Below, one piece after another: positions 16,584 through 24,971 of a DNA stretch of 52,409 bases (positions within the stretch are counted from its first letter, which is position 1; each line of letters begins with the position of its first letter). The notes under the pieces were generated by a model. It was not told the DNA's origin. It was given only the letters and a program-made list of their open reading frames with translations, and made no database searches. This DNA comes from Duganella callida (GTDB lineage Bacteria; Pseudomonadota; Gammaproteobacteria; Burkholderiales; Burkholderiaceae_D), in the NCBI RefSeq assembly GCF_004614165.1, contig NZ_SPVG01000242.1:1-52409 (forward strand), given 5' to 3'. The translations under genes and the position numbers were made by a program.

Positions 16584-18445
16584 CAGAAAGTGAACCCCAG
16601 CGAGAAGTGCAGACGCGCCTTGTGCACCGCGTGGCCGTAAGCGATATCGACGTTGATCGGCCCGACGGGACTCTTCCAGCGCGCGCCGACGCCATAACCG
16701 GATTTCGGATGCAGGGCGCTGAACGAATCGCCGGCGTTGCCGGCGTCGTAGAACACCGCCGCGCCATAGGCCGGCTTGAACCAGTACTGGTACTCGGCGC
16801 TGGCCGTCAGCAGATAGCGGCCGCCGGTGATCGCGCCGTCCACCGGCACGCCCAGTTCCTGGTAGCCGTAGCCGCGCACCGACTGGTCGCCGCCGGCGCG
16901 GAACAGGTACACCGCCGGCACGCCGTTCTTGTCGCGCGAGGTCAGCGCGCCGAATTCGCCGCGGAAGATGGCGTTCGACTGGGTCCCCAGCGGCAGGTAG
17001 GTCACGCCGCGCAGGTAGCCGCGTACGAACGCCTCATCGGTCAGCACCGGCAGCAGCGCGCCGCCCAGCTGCGCGTTGATCGCGTAGCCTTTGGTCGGGA
17101 ACAGCAGGTTGTCCAGCTTGCGCCAGGTGACGCCGTAGGTCAGCGGCAGGCTTTTGCTTTGGCTGGACGGGATACCGCCCACGGTCTTGGTCTCGGTCAG
17201 CAGTTCCAGCGTCAGATTCCGCTCCAGCAGCGGCGTGCCCCAGGCGCGCTTGGCGGCGAGGCTGGCCACGCTGGTCACCTCGCCCGAAATGTCGCTGCGC
17301 TGGAACGAGGCGCCGATGCTGTCGTTATAGCCGTCCGGCGTCACCGGGAAATAGAAATTGCTGGTGGCGGTCTGCTGCTTGGTTTCCAGCGTCAGCGCGC
17401 TCTTCATGCGCAGGCCGAACACCGACAGGTCGTCGTAGGTCAGCGAGGCGCGATTGCCGGTGTTGGTCGAATAACCGATACCGGCGCTGACGTTCTTGCG
17501 CTTGTTCTCGACCACGCGCACCAGCAGCGGCAGCGGGGGCATGGCCTGCTCCGCGTTCTGCTCCGGCGTTTTGGCGGCGGCGTCCAGCTGTTCGTTGAGG
17601 ATGGCGCCGACGTCGCCGCTGACTTCCACGCTGGCGAAGTAGCCGGTGTCCTGCAGGCGCGACTGGTACGATTGCAGCGCCGCCTCGCTATAGTAGTCGC
17701 CCGGATGGATCTGGTTCAGGTTGCGCACCACCGACTCCGGATAGCGCTTCAAGCCTTCGATGCGCAGCTCGCCGAAGCGCATCTCCGGACCGCTGTCGAT
17801 CACCACGCGCAGGTTGGCGGTGTGCGCTTCCGGATCGACCGTGGCCTGGCTCTCGACCAGCTGCGCGCGCGGGTAGCGTGTCTGCACCACCGAGCGCAGC
17901 ATGGCGCGCTTGGACGATTCCCACTCGTCCTGGCGGAACACCCGGCCCTTGTTCAAAGGCCACGCCGATTTGAGCGCGTTGAGGTCGAAGTGCTGTTCCG
18001 GTTTCTGGTCCGGCGGCGCGGCGAAGCCCTGCATCACCAGGTCGACCGCGTCAACGCGCACCGGCTCGCCCGGTTCCACCTTGACCAGCACCTGCGGCGT
18101 GCCCGTTTCCCGGTCCAGGCGGGCGCTCACCACGGGCGAATAATAGCCTTCCGTGGCCACCAGCGTGCGGATCTGTTCGGGCGCCACGCGCACCAGCCGT
18201 TGCAGCTGTTCGCGGTCGATGCGGTCATTGCCGCGAAAACGCTCCAGATCCAGGTTCTTTTCCAGCAGCGCGCGGATGTCGCCGGGGGCGTCGATGCGCA
18301 CGTCGTATTTCAGGCCCTCGGCCGCCCGCACTGGCGCGGCCACAGTGGCCACGCTGGCCACGATCAGGCAGGCGAGTACTTTTGCCACAACTTGTGCCAA
18401 AATTCGCAGTCCTGCCCGTTTTTTTGCTGGCGATGCCGGTAACAT
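16583..18445 (-). CDS. tamA: Autotransporter assembly factor TamA (BamA/Omp85 family)
   Basis: TamA is the outer-membrane Omp85 partner of TamB. With the start used here the product is 620 residues: a signal peptide with a long basic n-region (ending about APVRAAEG), three POTRA-like repeats (about 45-300; for example VEPGEPVRVDAVDLVM and NLNQIHPGDYY), and a C-terminal Omp85 barrel containing the characteristic RAGGDQSVRGYGYQELG motif and ending in phenylalanine (SLGFTF). I chose 18445 because a GGAG ribosome binding site lies five bases upstream; an in-frame ATG at 18505 would add 20 residues and bring the start within 42 bases of queC. The gene is divergent from queC. Confidence 0.93.
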   Translation of the reverse strand: MLPASPAKKRAGLRILAQVVAKVLACLIVASVATVAAPVRAAEGLKYDVRIDAPGDIRALLEKNLDLERFRGNDRIDREQLQRLVRVAPEQIRTLVATEGYYSPVVSARLDRETGTPQVLVKVEPGEPVRVDAVDLVMQGFAAPPDQKPEQHFDLNALKSAWPLNKGRVFRQDEWESSKRAMLRSVVQTRYPRAQLVESQATVDPEAHTANLRVVIDSGPEMRFGELRIEGLKRYPESVVRNLNQIHPGDYYSEAALQSYQSRLQDTGYFASVEVSGDVGAILNEQLDAAAKTPEQNAEQAMPPLPLLVRVVENKRKNVSAGIGYSTNTGNRASLTYDDLSVFGLRMKSALTLETKQQTATSNFYFPVTPDGYNDSIGASFQRSDISGEVTSVASLAAKRAWGTPLLERNLTLELLTETKTVGGIPSSQSKSLPLTYGVTWRKLDNLLFPTKGYAINAQLGGALLPVLTDEAFVRGYLRGVTYLPLGTQSNAIFRGEFGALTSRDKNGVPAVYLFRAGGDQSVRGYGYQELGVPVDGAITGGRYLLTASAEYQYWFKPAYGAAVFYDAGNAGDSFSALHPKSGYGVGARWKSPVGPINVDIAYGHAVHKARLHFSLGFTF

Positions 18446-18458
18446 GAGACTCCATGGG

Positions 18459-18478
18459 TGTACGCTAGAATGTACGCT
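18459..18478. promoter_or_regulatory. Tandem TGTACGCT repeat in the tamA-queC intergenic region
   Basis: Two exact TGTACGCT octamers occur 12 bases apart (18459 and 18471); a GCGTAC hexamer, the inverse of their GTACGC core, sits at 18512. Such an arrangement between divergent genes could be an operator. No regulator is assigned. Confidence 0.35.
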
Positions 18479-18546
18479 GATAAGCATGTTACCGGATTGC
18501 CCCAAAAGATGGCGTACTAATAATATTGCCTCATCTGGAAAACACT

Positions 18547-19254
18547 ATGCTGCCTACCGATTCCGCTCTGGTCCTGTTTAGCGGTGGCCAAGACTCCACC
18601 ACCTGCCTGGCCTGGGCGCTCAAACATTATGCGCGCGTCGAGACCATAGGCTTCGACTATGGCCAGCGCCATGCGGTCGAACTGACCGTGCGTCCCAAGC
18701 TGCTGCAAAGCCTGCGCGAACATTCCGCCGACTGGGACGCCAAACTGGGCGAAGACCACATGATCGACCTGTCGCTGATCTCCGCCATCTCGCAGACCGC
18801 GATGACCCACGATATCGCCATCGAGACCCAGGCCAACGGCCTGCCGAACACCTTCGTCCCCGGCCGCAACCTGCTGTTCATGACGGTGGCCGCCACGGTG
18901 GCCTACCGCCGCGGCCTGACGGTGCTGGTGGGCGGCATGTGCGAAACCGATTTCTCCGGCTACCCGGACTGCCGCGACGACACCATGAAGGCGCTGCAGG
19001 TGGCGCTCAACCTCGGCATGGACCAGCGCTTCAAGCTGGAGACGCCGCTGATGTGGCGCGATAAAAAACAGACCTGGGAACTGGCGATGGAACTGGGCGG
19101 CCAGCGGTTGGTCGACCTGATCCGCGACGGCACCCACACCTGCTACCTGGGCGAGCGCGGCGCGCTGCATGACTGGGGCTACGGCTGCGGCACCTGCCCG
19201 GCCTGCGTATTGCGCGCGCGCGGCTACCATCAGTTCGTGGGCACCGAGGTGTAG
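18547..19254 (+). CDS. queC: 7-cyano-7-deazaguanine synthase QueC
   Basis: QueC converts 7-carboxy-7-deazaguanine to preQ0 with ATP and ammonia, a step of queuosine biosynthesis for tRNA. The 235-residue product has the PP-loop SGGQDS at 12-17, the FDYGQRH and VPGRN motifs, [15 protein letters not shown], and the C-terminal zinc site with Cys199, Cys214, Cys217 and Cys220 (GCGTCPAC). Length matches the family. The start at 18547 gives the usual N terminus; an upstream ATG at 18526 is in frame. The next gene starts on the base directly after the stop, with its GAGGTG ribosome binding site inside queC. Other queuosine genes are not in the window. Confidence 0.95.
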   Translation: MLPTDSALVLFSGGQDSTTCLAWALKHYARVETIGFDYGQRHAVELTVRPKLLQSLREHSADWDAKLGEDHMIDLSLISAISQTAMTHDIAIETQANGLPNTFVPGRNLLFMTVAATVAYRRGLTVLVGGMCETDFSGYPDCRDDTMKALQVALNLGMDQRFKLETPLMWRDKKQTWELAMELGGQRLVDLIRDGTHTCYLGERGALHDWGYGCGTCPACVLRARGYHQFVGTEV

Positions 19255-22200
19255 ATGCCTTCTCCACCTCAGGCACGGCCGCGCCGCCTGCTGCAGAATC
19301 TGCTCTCGCCGGGCGTTCTGCCGCTGCTGGTACTGGCCAGCTGCCTGGGGATCACCGCCACCCTGTGGCACGGCGCCGACGCCGACGCCGAGCACGATGC
19401 GCAGAGCGATTTCGATGGCCGCGTGCGCGAGCTGGTCAACAATCTCGATCAGCGCATGCAGACCTATGTGCAGGTGCTGTACGGCGTGCAGGGACTGTTC
19501 GCCAGTTCCGAGGAAGTCGACCGCGACGAGTTCCGTACCTATGTTCAGGCGCAGGACCTGCAGCGCCACTTCCCCGGCATCCACGGCGTCGGCTACATCC
19601 GCCTGATCGGCGCGGACTGGCGCGAGGCGCACGAGGCGGCCGTGCGGCGCCAGGGCTTTCCGGCGTACCGCGTATTCCCGCCGACGGCGCGCGGCTGGCT
19701 GGCGCCCATCGTCTATCTGGAACCGTTCGACGACAACAACCGCGTGGCCTTCGGCTTCGACACCGCGTCCGAGCCGCACCGCCGCGCCGCGCTGGAGCAG
19801 GCGCGCGACGCCGGCCTGCCGGTGATGAGTTCCCGGATACGGCTGGTGCAGGAGGCCGGCAGTCCACCGCAATCGGGCGTGCTGGTGGTGCTGCCGGTGT
19901 ATCGCCATACGCGACCGGTGCGCACGCTGGCCGAGCGCCGCGCCGCCATCGCCGGCTGGGTGTTTGCGCCGTTCCGCATCGGCGATCTGATGGCGGGGCT
20001 GGGGGGGCCGCGCGCCGCCGCGCTGGATATCGAAATCTACGACGGCGACGCCATCACGCCGGAGGCGCGCATGTACGACAGCTGGCCGGTGGCGGGCGAG
20101 CCGCGGCGCAGTACGCGCCAGCAGATCAGCATTGCCAATCACCGCTGGACGCTGCGCATTTCCGCGGCCGGCGGCGCGGCGCCGGCACGCAGCGACAAGG
20201 CGCGGCAGATCGCCGCCACCGGCGTGGCGCTGAGCCTTCTGCTGGCGTGGCTGACATGGCTGCTGGCGCGCAGCCGGTTGCGCGCGCGCGAGGCGCTGGC
20301 GCACAGCCGCACGCTGGCCGGCGAATTGCAGGAAGGGCAGACCACGCTGATGGTGCTGGCCGACAGCGCGCAGCGCAGCCAGACCATGTTGCGCAGCATC
20401 CTGGATTCCACCATCGACGGCATCCTGGTCGACAACCTGAAAGGCACGGTGCTGAATTCCAACCGCCGCTTCCGCGAATTGTGGAACGTGCCCGAGCACC
20501 TGGACTGGCAAAGCGACGGCGCGGTGCTGATGGCGCACATGTGCGCGCAGCTGCGCCACCCCGAATGCGGGCCGCAGCTGGAGCAGCCCGGTGAAGCACA
20601 CGAGATCCTGCATACCCGGGACGGCCGTGTGATCGAGAAGTTCACGCGCGGCCTGCAACTGGGCAGCGAGCCGGCGCGTCTCTGGACCTTTCGCGACATC
20701 ACCGAGCGCACCCGGATCGAGCAGCGCGAGCAGACCCGCAGCCGGGTGCTGGAACTGCTGGCCACCGGCGCGCCGCTGCAGACCATCCTGGAAAGCGTGG
20801 TACTGGGCGTGGAGGCCGACAACCAGGACATTTTGTGCAGCATCCTGCTGCTCGACGAACGCGGCGAACGGCTGCTGGTCGGAGCCGCGCCCAGCCTGCC
20901 GGCGTTCTACAACGCCGCCGTGCATGGCATGGCGGTCGCCCACGGCGTCGGCGCCTGCGGCGAGGCGGTGGTGACGCGCAGCCGGGTGATCGTCGAGGAC
21001 ATCCGCAACGCCCCGAGCTGGCTGACGTACCGCGACCTGGCGCTGCAGGCGCGCCTGGGCGCATGCTGGTCCGATCCGATCTTCAGCGTCAGCGGCGCGG
21101 TGCTGGGTACCTTCGCCATCTACCACCGCGCGCCGCGGCGGCCGACGCTGGCCGACATCGCGCTGATCGAACAGGCCGCGCGGCTGGCCGGCATCGCCAT
21201 CGAGCAGGCGCGGGCCGCGGTGGCGCTGCGCGCCGGCGAGGCGCGCTTCCGCAGCCTGTACGATCACGCGCCGGTGGCCTTGTGGGAGCAGGACTGGTCG
21301 GCGCTGCGCGGCGCGCTGGCGGAACTGGAACTGTCGGGCGCCGACGAAGTGGAAGCCTATCTGCTGGCCAATCCCAGCCAGCTGCGGCGGCTGGCGTCGC
21401 TGGTGCGCATCCTCGACTGCAACGCCGCGGCGCTGGAACAGGTGGCCGCGCCGCCGGGACGCAAGGACATGGCCGAACTGACGCTGGCGCAGAACTTCGA
21501 CGCCAGCGCCATGCCCAGCTTCGCGCGCGCGGTGGCCGCGCTGGCGCAGGGACGCCACTTTTACGCCAGCGAGGGCAGCTTCGAGCGTCTGGATGGCGTG
21601 GCGCGCCTGAACGAACTGACCTTGCTGGTGATGCCGGGCCATACGCACAGCCTGGATTTCGTGATCGTGTCGACGCTGGACATCACCGAGCGCCAGCGCA
21701 TGCACGACGAGTTGCGCGTGCTGGCCACCACCGACTTCCTCACCGGCCTGCCGAACCGGCGCGAATTCATGCAGCGGCTGGCGCAGGAGCAGGGGCGGGT
21801 GCAGCGCGACATCGCGGCCTGCGCGGCGGTGCTGCTGCTCGACATCGACCACTTCAAGCGCATCAACGATGAACATGGGCACGCGGCCGGCGATGCGGTG
21901 CTGCGCCAGCTGGCGGAACTGATGCGTGAAGGCCAGCGCAAGATCGACATGCTGGGCCGCATCGGCGGCGAAGAATTTGCCATCCTGCTGCCGGGCACCG
22001 AGCTGGACGCGGCGGCGGTGTTTGCCGAGCGTCTGCGCCAGCGCGTGGCGCAGATGGCGCTGCGGCTGGACGATGGCGTCGCGCTGCACATCACCGTCAG
22101 CATCGGCATCGCCGCCATGGGCGGTAAATATCCGGGCAGCGACCCGGCGCTGATACGTGCCGATCAGGCCCTGTACAGCGCCAAGCGCGGCGGCCGCAAC

Positions 22201-22266
22201 CGGGTGGTGACGCTGGACGTGGAGGCGGACCGGCCGGGGCATCAGGTCCCGGCCGCTTCCGGTTGA
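19255..22266 (+). CDS. CHASE-PAS-GAF-GGDEF diguanylate cyclase, membrane bound
   Basis: This 1003-residue protein should make c-di-GMP in response to periplasmic and cytosolic signals. Order of parts: membrane segment 20-38, periplasmic CHASE domain (about 70-290, with the FPGIHGVGYI and FPPTARGW-type motifs), second membrane segment 318-338, PAS domain (about 370-485, ending in WTFRDITERT), GAF domain (about 500-660), a second PAS-like stretch (about 665-815, ending TLDITERQ), and a C-terminal GGDEF domain. The active-site motif is GGEEF at 904-908, an active variant, and an inhibitory I-site RKID lies at 895-898, so product feedback is likely. It follows queC without a gap and is probably read through from it. 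Confidence 0.92.
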   Translation: MPSPPQARPRRLLQNLLSPGVLPLLVLASCLGITATLWHGADADAEHDAQSDFDGRVRELVNNLDQRMQTYVQVLYGVQGLFASSEEVDRDEFRTYVQAQDLQRHFPGIHGVGYIRLIGADWREAHEAAVRRQGFPAYRVFPPTARGWLAPIVYLEPFDDNNRVAFGFDTASEPHRRAALEQARDAGLPVMSSRIRLVQEAGSPPQSGVLVVLPVYRHTRPVRTLAERRAAIAGWVFAPFRIGDLMAGLGGPRAAALDIEIYDGDAITPEARMYDSWPVAGEPRRSTRQQISIANHRWTLRISAAGGAAPARSDKARQIAATGVALSLLLAWLTWLLARSRLRAREALAHSRTLAGELQEGQTTLMVLADSAQRSQTMLRSILDSTIDGILVDNLKGTVLNSNRRFRELWNVPEHLDWQSDGAVLMAHMCAQLRHPECGPQLEQPGEAHEILHTRDGRVIEKFTRGLQLGSEPARLWTFRDITERTRIEQREQTRSRVLELLATGAPLQTILESVVLGVEADNQDILCSILLLDERGERLLVGAAPSLPAFYNAAVHGMAVAHGVGACGEAVVTRSRVIVEDIRNAPSWLTYRDLALQARLGACWSDPIFSVSGAVLGTFAIYHRAPRRPTLADIALIEQAARLAGIAIEQARAAVALRAGEARFRSLYDHAPVALWEQDWSALRGALAELELSGADEVEAYLLANPSQLRRLASLVRILDCNAAALEQVAAPPGRKDMAELTLAQNFDASAMPSFARAVAALAQGRHFYASEGSFERLDGVARLNELTLLVMPGHTHSLDFVIVSTLDITERQRMHDELRVLATTDFLTGLPNRREFMQRLAQEQGRVQRDIAACAAVLLLDIDHFKRINDEHGHAAGDAVLRQLAELMREGQRKIDMLGRIGGEEFAILLPGTELDAAAVFAERLRQRVAQMALRLDDGVALHITVSIGIAAMGGKYPGSDPALIRADQALYSAKRGGRNRVVTLDVEADRPGHQVPAASG

Positions 22267-22270
22267 AAGC

Positions 22271-22663
22271 TTAGACTGGCTGTTCCAGCGCGGCCTGGGT
22301 GCGCAGCTTGCGCGGACGGGAAACGAAGAACCAGTACAGGCCGAACGGGATCAGCAGCGGCAGCAGCAGCGGTGACACCAGCGCCACGGCGATCGCCGCC
22401 GCCAGCGCCACGCCGGCCACGGCCACGATGCCGAGTCCGGCGAACAGCACGCACAGGAACATCGCCACCGCGGTCATGATCACGCCGGCCAGCAGCAGGC
22501 CGGCGCCGCCGAACAGCACGCTCAACACGGCGCCCAGCGGGCCGTCGAACTCGTCGCCATCGATATTCACATGCATGCCGTCGCCGAACAGCGCCTGGCC
22601 GACCGCCACGGCGAACAGCAGGACAATAAGGGTAAGTATCAGTTTTTTTGCGGTGATGTTCAT
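22271..22663 (-). CDS. Small membrane protein, glycine/alanine/leucine rich
   Basis: The 130-residue protein has a hydrophobic N-terminal segment (residues 7-25), a short hydrophilic loop with DGDEFDGP, and about three further membrane segments (45-68, 70-100, 98-118), followed by a basic tail (VSRPRKLRTQ). No family motif is recognised. The start ATG has no strong ribosome binding site on the minus strand (a purine-poor leader), which leaves its expression uncertain. It faces the diguanylate cyclase gene end-on with four bases between the stops. It may be a simple envelope protein; an enzymatic role is unlikely given the lack of conserved polar residues in the helices. Confidence 0.7.
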   Translation of the reverse strand: MNITAKKLILTLIVLLFAVAVGQALFGDGMHVNIDGDEFDGPLGAVLSVLFGGAGLLLAGVIMTAVAMFLCVLFAGLGIVAVAGVALAAAIAVALVSPLLLPLLIPFGLYWFFVSRPRKLRTQAALEQPV

Positions 22664-22784
22664 GGCTGGCCCCGTTGGGTTTATTGTTCAATGCCGTCTG
22701 GCATGATCAAACTGTAGCGGCGGCGCCCCGCGCCAGCCAGCGGCGTGCGACAGACCGGCAAATTTGCGGCATGAAACGCGCGAG

Positions 22785-22802
22785 ATCGGGGTCAGAGCCG
22801 AC
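22785..22802 (+). repeat. Half copy of the GGGGTCAG palindrome family
   Basis: Eighteen bases are identical to the left end of the palindrome at 49440, after which the similarity stops; no right arm follows. It is likely a decayed or truncated copy of the same element. Confidence 0.7.
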
Positions 22803-22809
22803 TTATGCC

Positions 22810-22837
22810 TTGATTTAAAGATATGGTGAACTAGACT
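22810..22837 (+). promoter_or_regulatory. Possible promoter of the 80-residue gene
   Basis: TTGATT and TAGACT are separated by 16 bases, about 20 bases before a strong ribosome binding site. Both boxes have four or more matches to the sigma-70 consensus. Confidence 0.35.
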
Positions 22838-22869
22838 GTAAATCTCACTCGCAATATGGAGGGTATAAC

Positions 22870-23112
22870 ATGGCTTGGCTAGCAATAAGCGAGGGTCAAT
22901 CGTTATCCTCGGCACGCAAACGGCCCCGGCGCCAGCGCAGCGCCCTGCAGCTGTCCGGCGGAGGCCCCAAGGGCCCGCCTTCGGCACCGCCGACGATTCC
23001 GCCGATTATCATCACGCCATTTACCTATCAGCTGCCGGAACCGGCCATCGATCCGCGCATCGCTCCCCCCAGGCCGCCGATCGCCGAACGGGCGCCGTGC
23101 ATGACCTGTTGA
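22870..23112 (+). CDS. Proline-rich small hypothetical protein (80 aa)
   Basis: A strong ribosome binding site (GGAGGG at 22858) precedes the ATG. The product has a basic first half (KRPRRQRSAL) and a proline/isoleucine-rich second half with PPTIPPIIITPF and repeated PAIDPRIAP-like elements, ending APCMTC with two cysteines. An overlapping frame from 22875 encodes 97 residues but has no ribosome binding site of its own and a random-looking arginine/alanine composition, so I prefer this one. I do not recognise a family. It could be a small disordered protein or a peptide precursor; nothing nearby looks like a peptide-modification or export system. Confidence 0.5.
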   Translation: MAWLAISEGQSLSSARKRPRRQRSALQLSGGGPKGPPSAPPTIPPIIITPFTYQLPEPAIDPRIAPPRPPIAERAPCMTC

Positions 23113-23128
23113 GGTCGGTATCCGAAGG

Positions 23129-23148
23129 AGCCCGCCGTGGCGCGGGCT
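23129..23148. terminator. Hairpin between convergent genes
   Basis: AGCCCGC and GCGGGCT pair around a six-base loop between the stop of the 80-residue gene and that of the porin. No long T tract follows in either direction, so terminator function is uncertain. Confidence 0.4.
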
Positions 23149-23155
23149 TGCCGTC

Positions 23156-24226
23156 TCAGAAGTTGTGACGCACGCCCAGGACTATGCCCTTGAGCGTGGC
23201 GCCCGGTTGCGCACCCAGGCTGTTGATGGCGAAGTCGACCACGCCGCGGCGCTCGTTGTGGATGTGGCTGTAATACGCGAAGACACTGCTGCGCTTGGAC
23301 AGGGTGTAGTCGTAGCCGGCCGTGTAGTGGGTGGCGCCGGTGTCGGCCCCCTTGCGCGCGAAGCCGATGGTGACGCCGTCCGGCGCACTACCGCTGCCGT
23401 CGCCGGCGTGGCCGATCCCCAGCTTGAAGCCGTGCGCGCCGCGCTGGTGCGTGACCGACAGGTAGACGTCGTTGCGCTTCAGCGTGCCGGCCGCGGTCTC
23501 ATAGCGCAAGCGTTCGCCGATCAGCGCCACGCGGGTGTTGTCGAAGCGGTAGGCGGCAGCCAGCTTGGCGGCGCCGTCGTTCAACCCCGGCCCCTGGTAT
23601 TCGTGGTGACGCTCGTAGGCGGCGCTCAGGTACCATGGTCCCTGTTCCCAGATCAGCGCGCCCGAGCTCAGCGACGGTTTGGCGCCGCTGGCCGGCCGCT
23701 CCTCGCTCAGTCCCTGGGCCACCCGCAACTGCAGGCCGTGCCACAGCGGCGTCCAGTAGTGCACGCTGTTCTGCTGGCGGCGGTCGAAGGAAGAGGTGTC
23801 GCTGGTGTTGTTGACGGTGGCGCCGGCACCGTTGCCCATGATGCTCATATAGCCGGCCGTGGTCGGATAATACGGGTCGAGGCCGGTGGTGGCGCCGTTG
23901 TAGGGCGTCACCCAGTTGCCGGCGAACAGGGTGCCGGCCGCGCCTTCGATGCCGAGGCGGGTGTCGCGCGCGGCCGGACTGCCGGCGCCGGTGTCGGGCG
24001 CCAGCGTGCCCTCGATCTGGAACAGGATGTGGGTGCCGCCGCCCAGGTCTTCCGTGCCCTTGAAGCCCAGCACCGAGCGGTAGTTGCTTTCGCGGTTGAC
24101 GCGCTGGCCGTCATTCTCCAGGCTTTCCAGACCGACGTTGAGGCGGCCATAAATCTGGACGTTGCTCTGGGCGTAGGCGGGGCCGCACAGCGCGGCGAGC
24201 AGAACGGGGAGAATCTTGCGCATCAT
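23156..24226 (-). CDS. Gram-negative trimeric porin (OmpC/Porin_4 type)
   Basis: The 356-residue product has a signal peptide cleaved after AYAQ, then SNVQIYGRLNVGLE, the standard start of betaproteobacterial general porins. It continues as alternating beta strands with GFKGTEDLGGGTHILFQIEG and RDTRLGIEG, typical of the family, and ends with the aromatic C-terminal residue needed for Bam-mediated insertion (GVRHNF). Length is at the family norm. It should form a passive diffusion channel in the outer membrane. Two adjacent ATG codons open the gene; either may be used. It is divergent from the conserved hypothetical gene that follows. Confidence 0.95.
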   Translation of the reverse strand: MMRKILPVLLAALCGPAYAQSNVQIYGRLNVGLESLENDGQRVNRESNYRSVLGFKGTEDLGGGTHILFQIEGTLAPDTGAGSPAARDTRLGIEGAAGTLFAGNWVTPYNGATTGLDPYYPTTAGYMSIMGNGAGATVNNTSDTSSFDRRQQNSVHYWTPLWHGLQLRVAQGLSEERPASGAKPSLSSGALIWEQGPWYLSAAYERHHEYQGPGLNDGAAKLAAAYRFDNTRVALIGERLRYETAAGTLKRNDVYLSVTHQRGAHGFKLGIGHAGDGSGSAPDGVTIGFARKGADTGATHYTAGYDYTLSKRSSVFAYYSHIHNERRGVVDFAINSLGAQPGATLKGIVLGVRHNF

Positions 24227-24302
24227 GAAGGTTTCCTGTTGTTGATACTGAGCCAGCCCTTTATTATTCCAGCCCCCTCCCTATTTCGACACGACCATAA
24301 GT

Positions 24303-24791
24303 ATGAGCATAGCCTACCCAAATCCAGACGACGAATCCCCGGTGCAGGAAGACCGCTTGTGGCAAGGCAATGGCTGGACCGCGCGCGTGATCAAGAACGA
24401 CGATGACGATGGCTGGGCGGTGGCCATGATCAAGGATGGCGAGCCGGAACCGGCGCTGGTCGGTCCCTGGACCATGGGCCGCGACAAGAAAAATCCCAAG
24501 CCGCTGGACGTCAACGCCTTCAACACCCTGGTCAAGACCGCCAGCGAGGTGATCCGCCGCCACGAACAGCAGCTGCACGCCCAGTTGCACAAGAATGTGA
24601 CTGTCGGTAGCGATGACGGGCCGGTCAAGGTTTGTCTCGACATCACGCCGGACGAAGACGATCCCTATGCCACGCTGAGCGCTTTCGACGAGTACGGCGA
24701 GGCGCTGGCGCGGGTGCGCGTGCCGCCCACTTTCAAGCTCAGCGCAACTTCTGCTGCCAACTGGATCGAAAATGGTTACAAAAAACCCTGA
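24303..24791 (+). CDS. Conserved hypothetical protein (162 aa), soluble
   Basis: The product is a hydrophilic protein with no signal peptide or membrane segment. A beta-rich start (GNGWTARVIKNDDDDGWAVAMI) leads to a basic helical middle (NTLVKTASEVIRRHEQQLHAQ) and an acidic beta-rich C-terminal half (VKVCLDITPDEDDPYATL). I recall similar short proteins in other Burkholderiales but no known function. The sequence before the ATG has no clear ribosome binding site. It is followed by a 180-base gap that holds the leader of a PEP-CTERM gene. Confidence 0.75.
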   Translation: MSIAYPNPDDESPVQEDRLWQGNGWTARVIKNDDDDGWAVAMIKDGEPEPALVGPWTMGRDKKNPKPLDVNAFNTLVKTASEVIRRHEQQLHAQLHKNVTVGSDDGPVKVCLDITPDEDDPYATLSAFDEYGEALARVRVPPTFKLSATSAANWIENGYKKP

Positions 24792-24911
24792 GGAAACTAT
24801 TTGCCCGGAAGCCTCTGTATTTGAGCAGAATTAAGATTTCGTTAAATAAACGTGTAAGTGGATGTAACATTCAATCGTGCGATCCCGTTTTTCCCAGGCA
24901 TGTTTGCTACA

Positions 24912-24939
24912 TTGGCATCTCCTTTCTGCGGTGTATCAA
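24912..24939 (+). promoter_or_regulatory. Alternative promoter overlapping the leader hairpin
   Basis: TTGGCA (five of six bases of the -35 consensus) and TATCAA (24934) are 16 bases apart. If used, transcription would start in the T tract at about 24946 and the hairpin would be DNA only. This competes with the attenuator reading of the same stretch. Confidence 0.35.
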
Positions 24940-24953
24940 CACCGCTTTTTTTT
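24928..24953 (+). terminator. Intrinsic terminator hairpin directly before a ribosome binding site
   Basis: GCGGTGT and ACACCGC form a perfect 7-bp stem with loop ATCA, followed by eight T residues. Only seven bases separate the T tract from the AGGAGGT of the PEP-CTERM gene, leaving no room for a promoter downstream of it. It lies 137 bases after the previous gene. Confidence 0.85.
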
Positions 24954-24971
24954 GACCAAAAGGAGGTACAG

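Noticed and set aside
16520-18442. 640-codon frame on the plus strand across tamA
   Set aside because: It is the shadow of tamA; the minus-strand product has POTRA repeats and the Omp85 motif, while this one has random basic composition.
22875-23168. 97-codon frame overlapping the 80-residue proline-rich gene
   Set aside because: No ribosome binding site at proper spacing and random Arg/Ala-rich composition; it also runs into the porin 3' end.
24897-24929. Sigma-54 promoter before the PEP-CTERM gene
   Set aside because: GG and GC elements are present but their spacing is 12 or 7 bases rather than 10, so no site fits the -24/-12 consensus.
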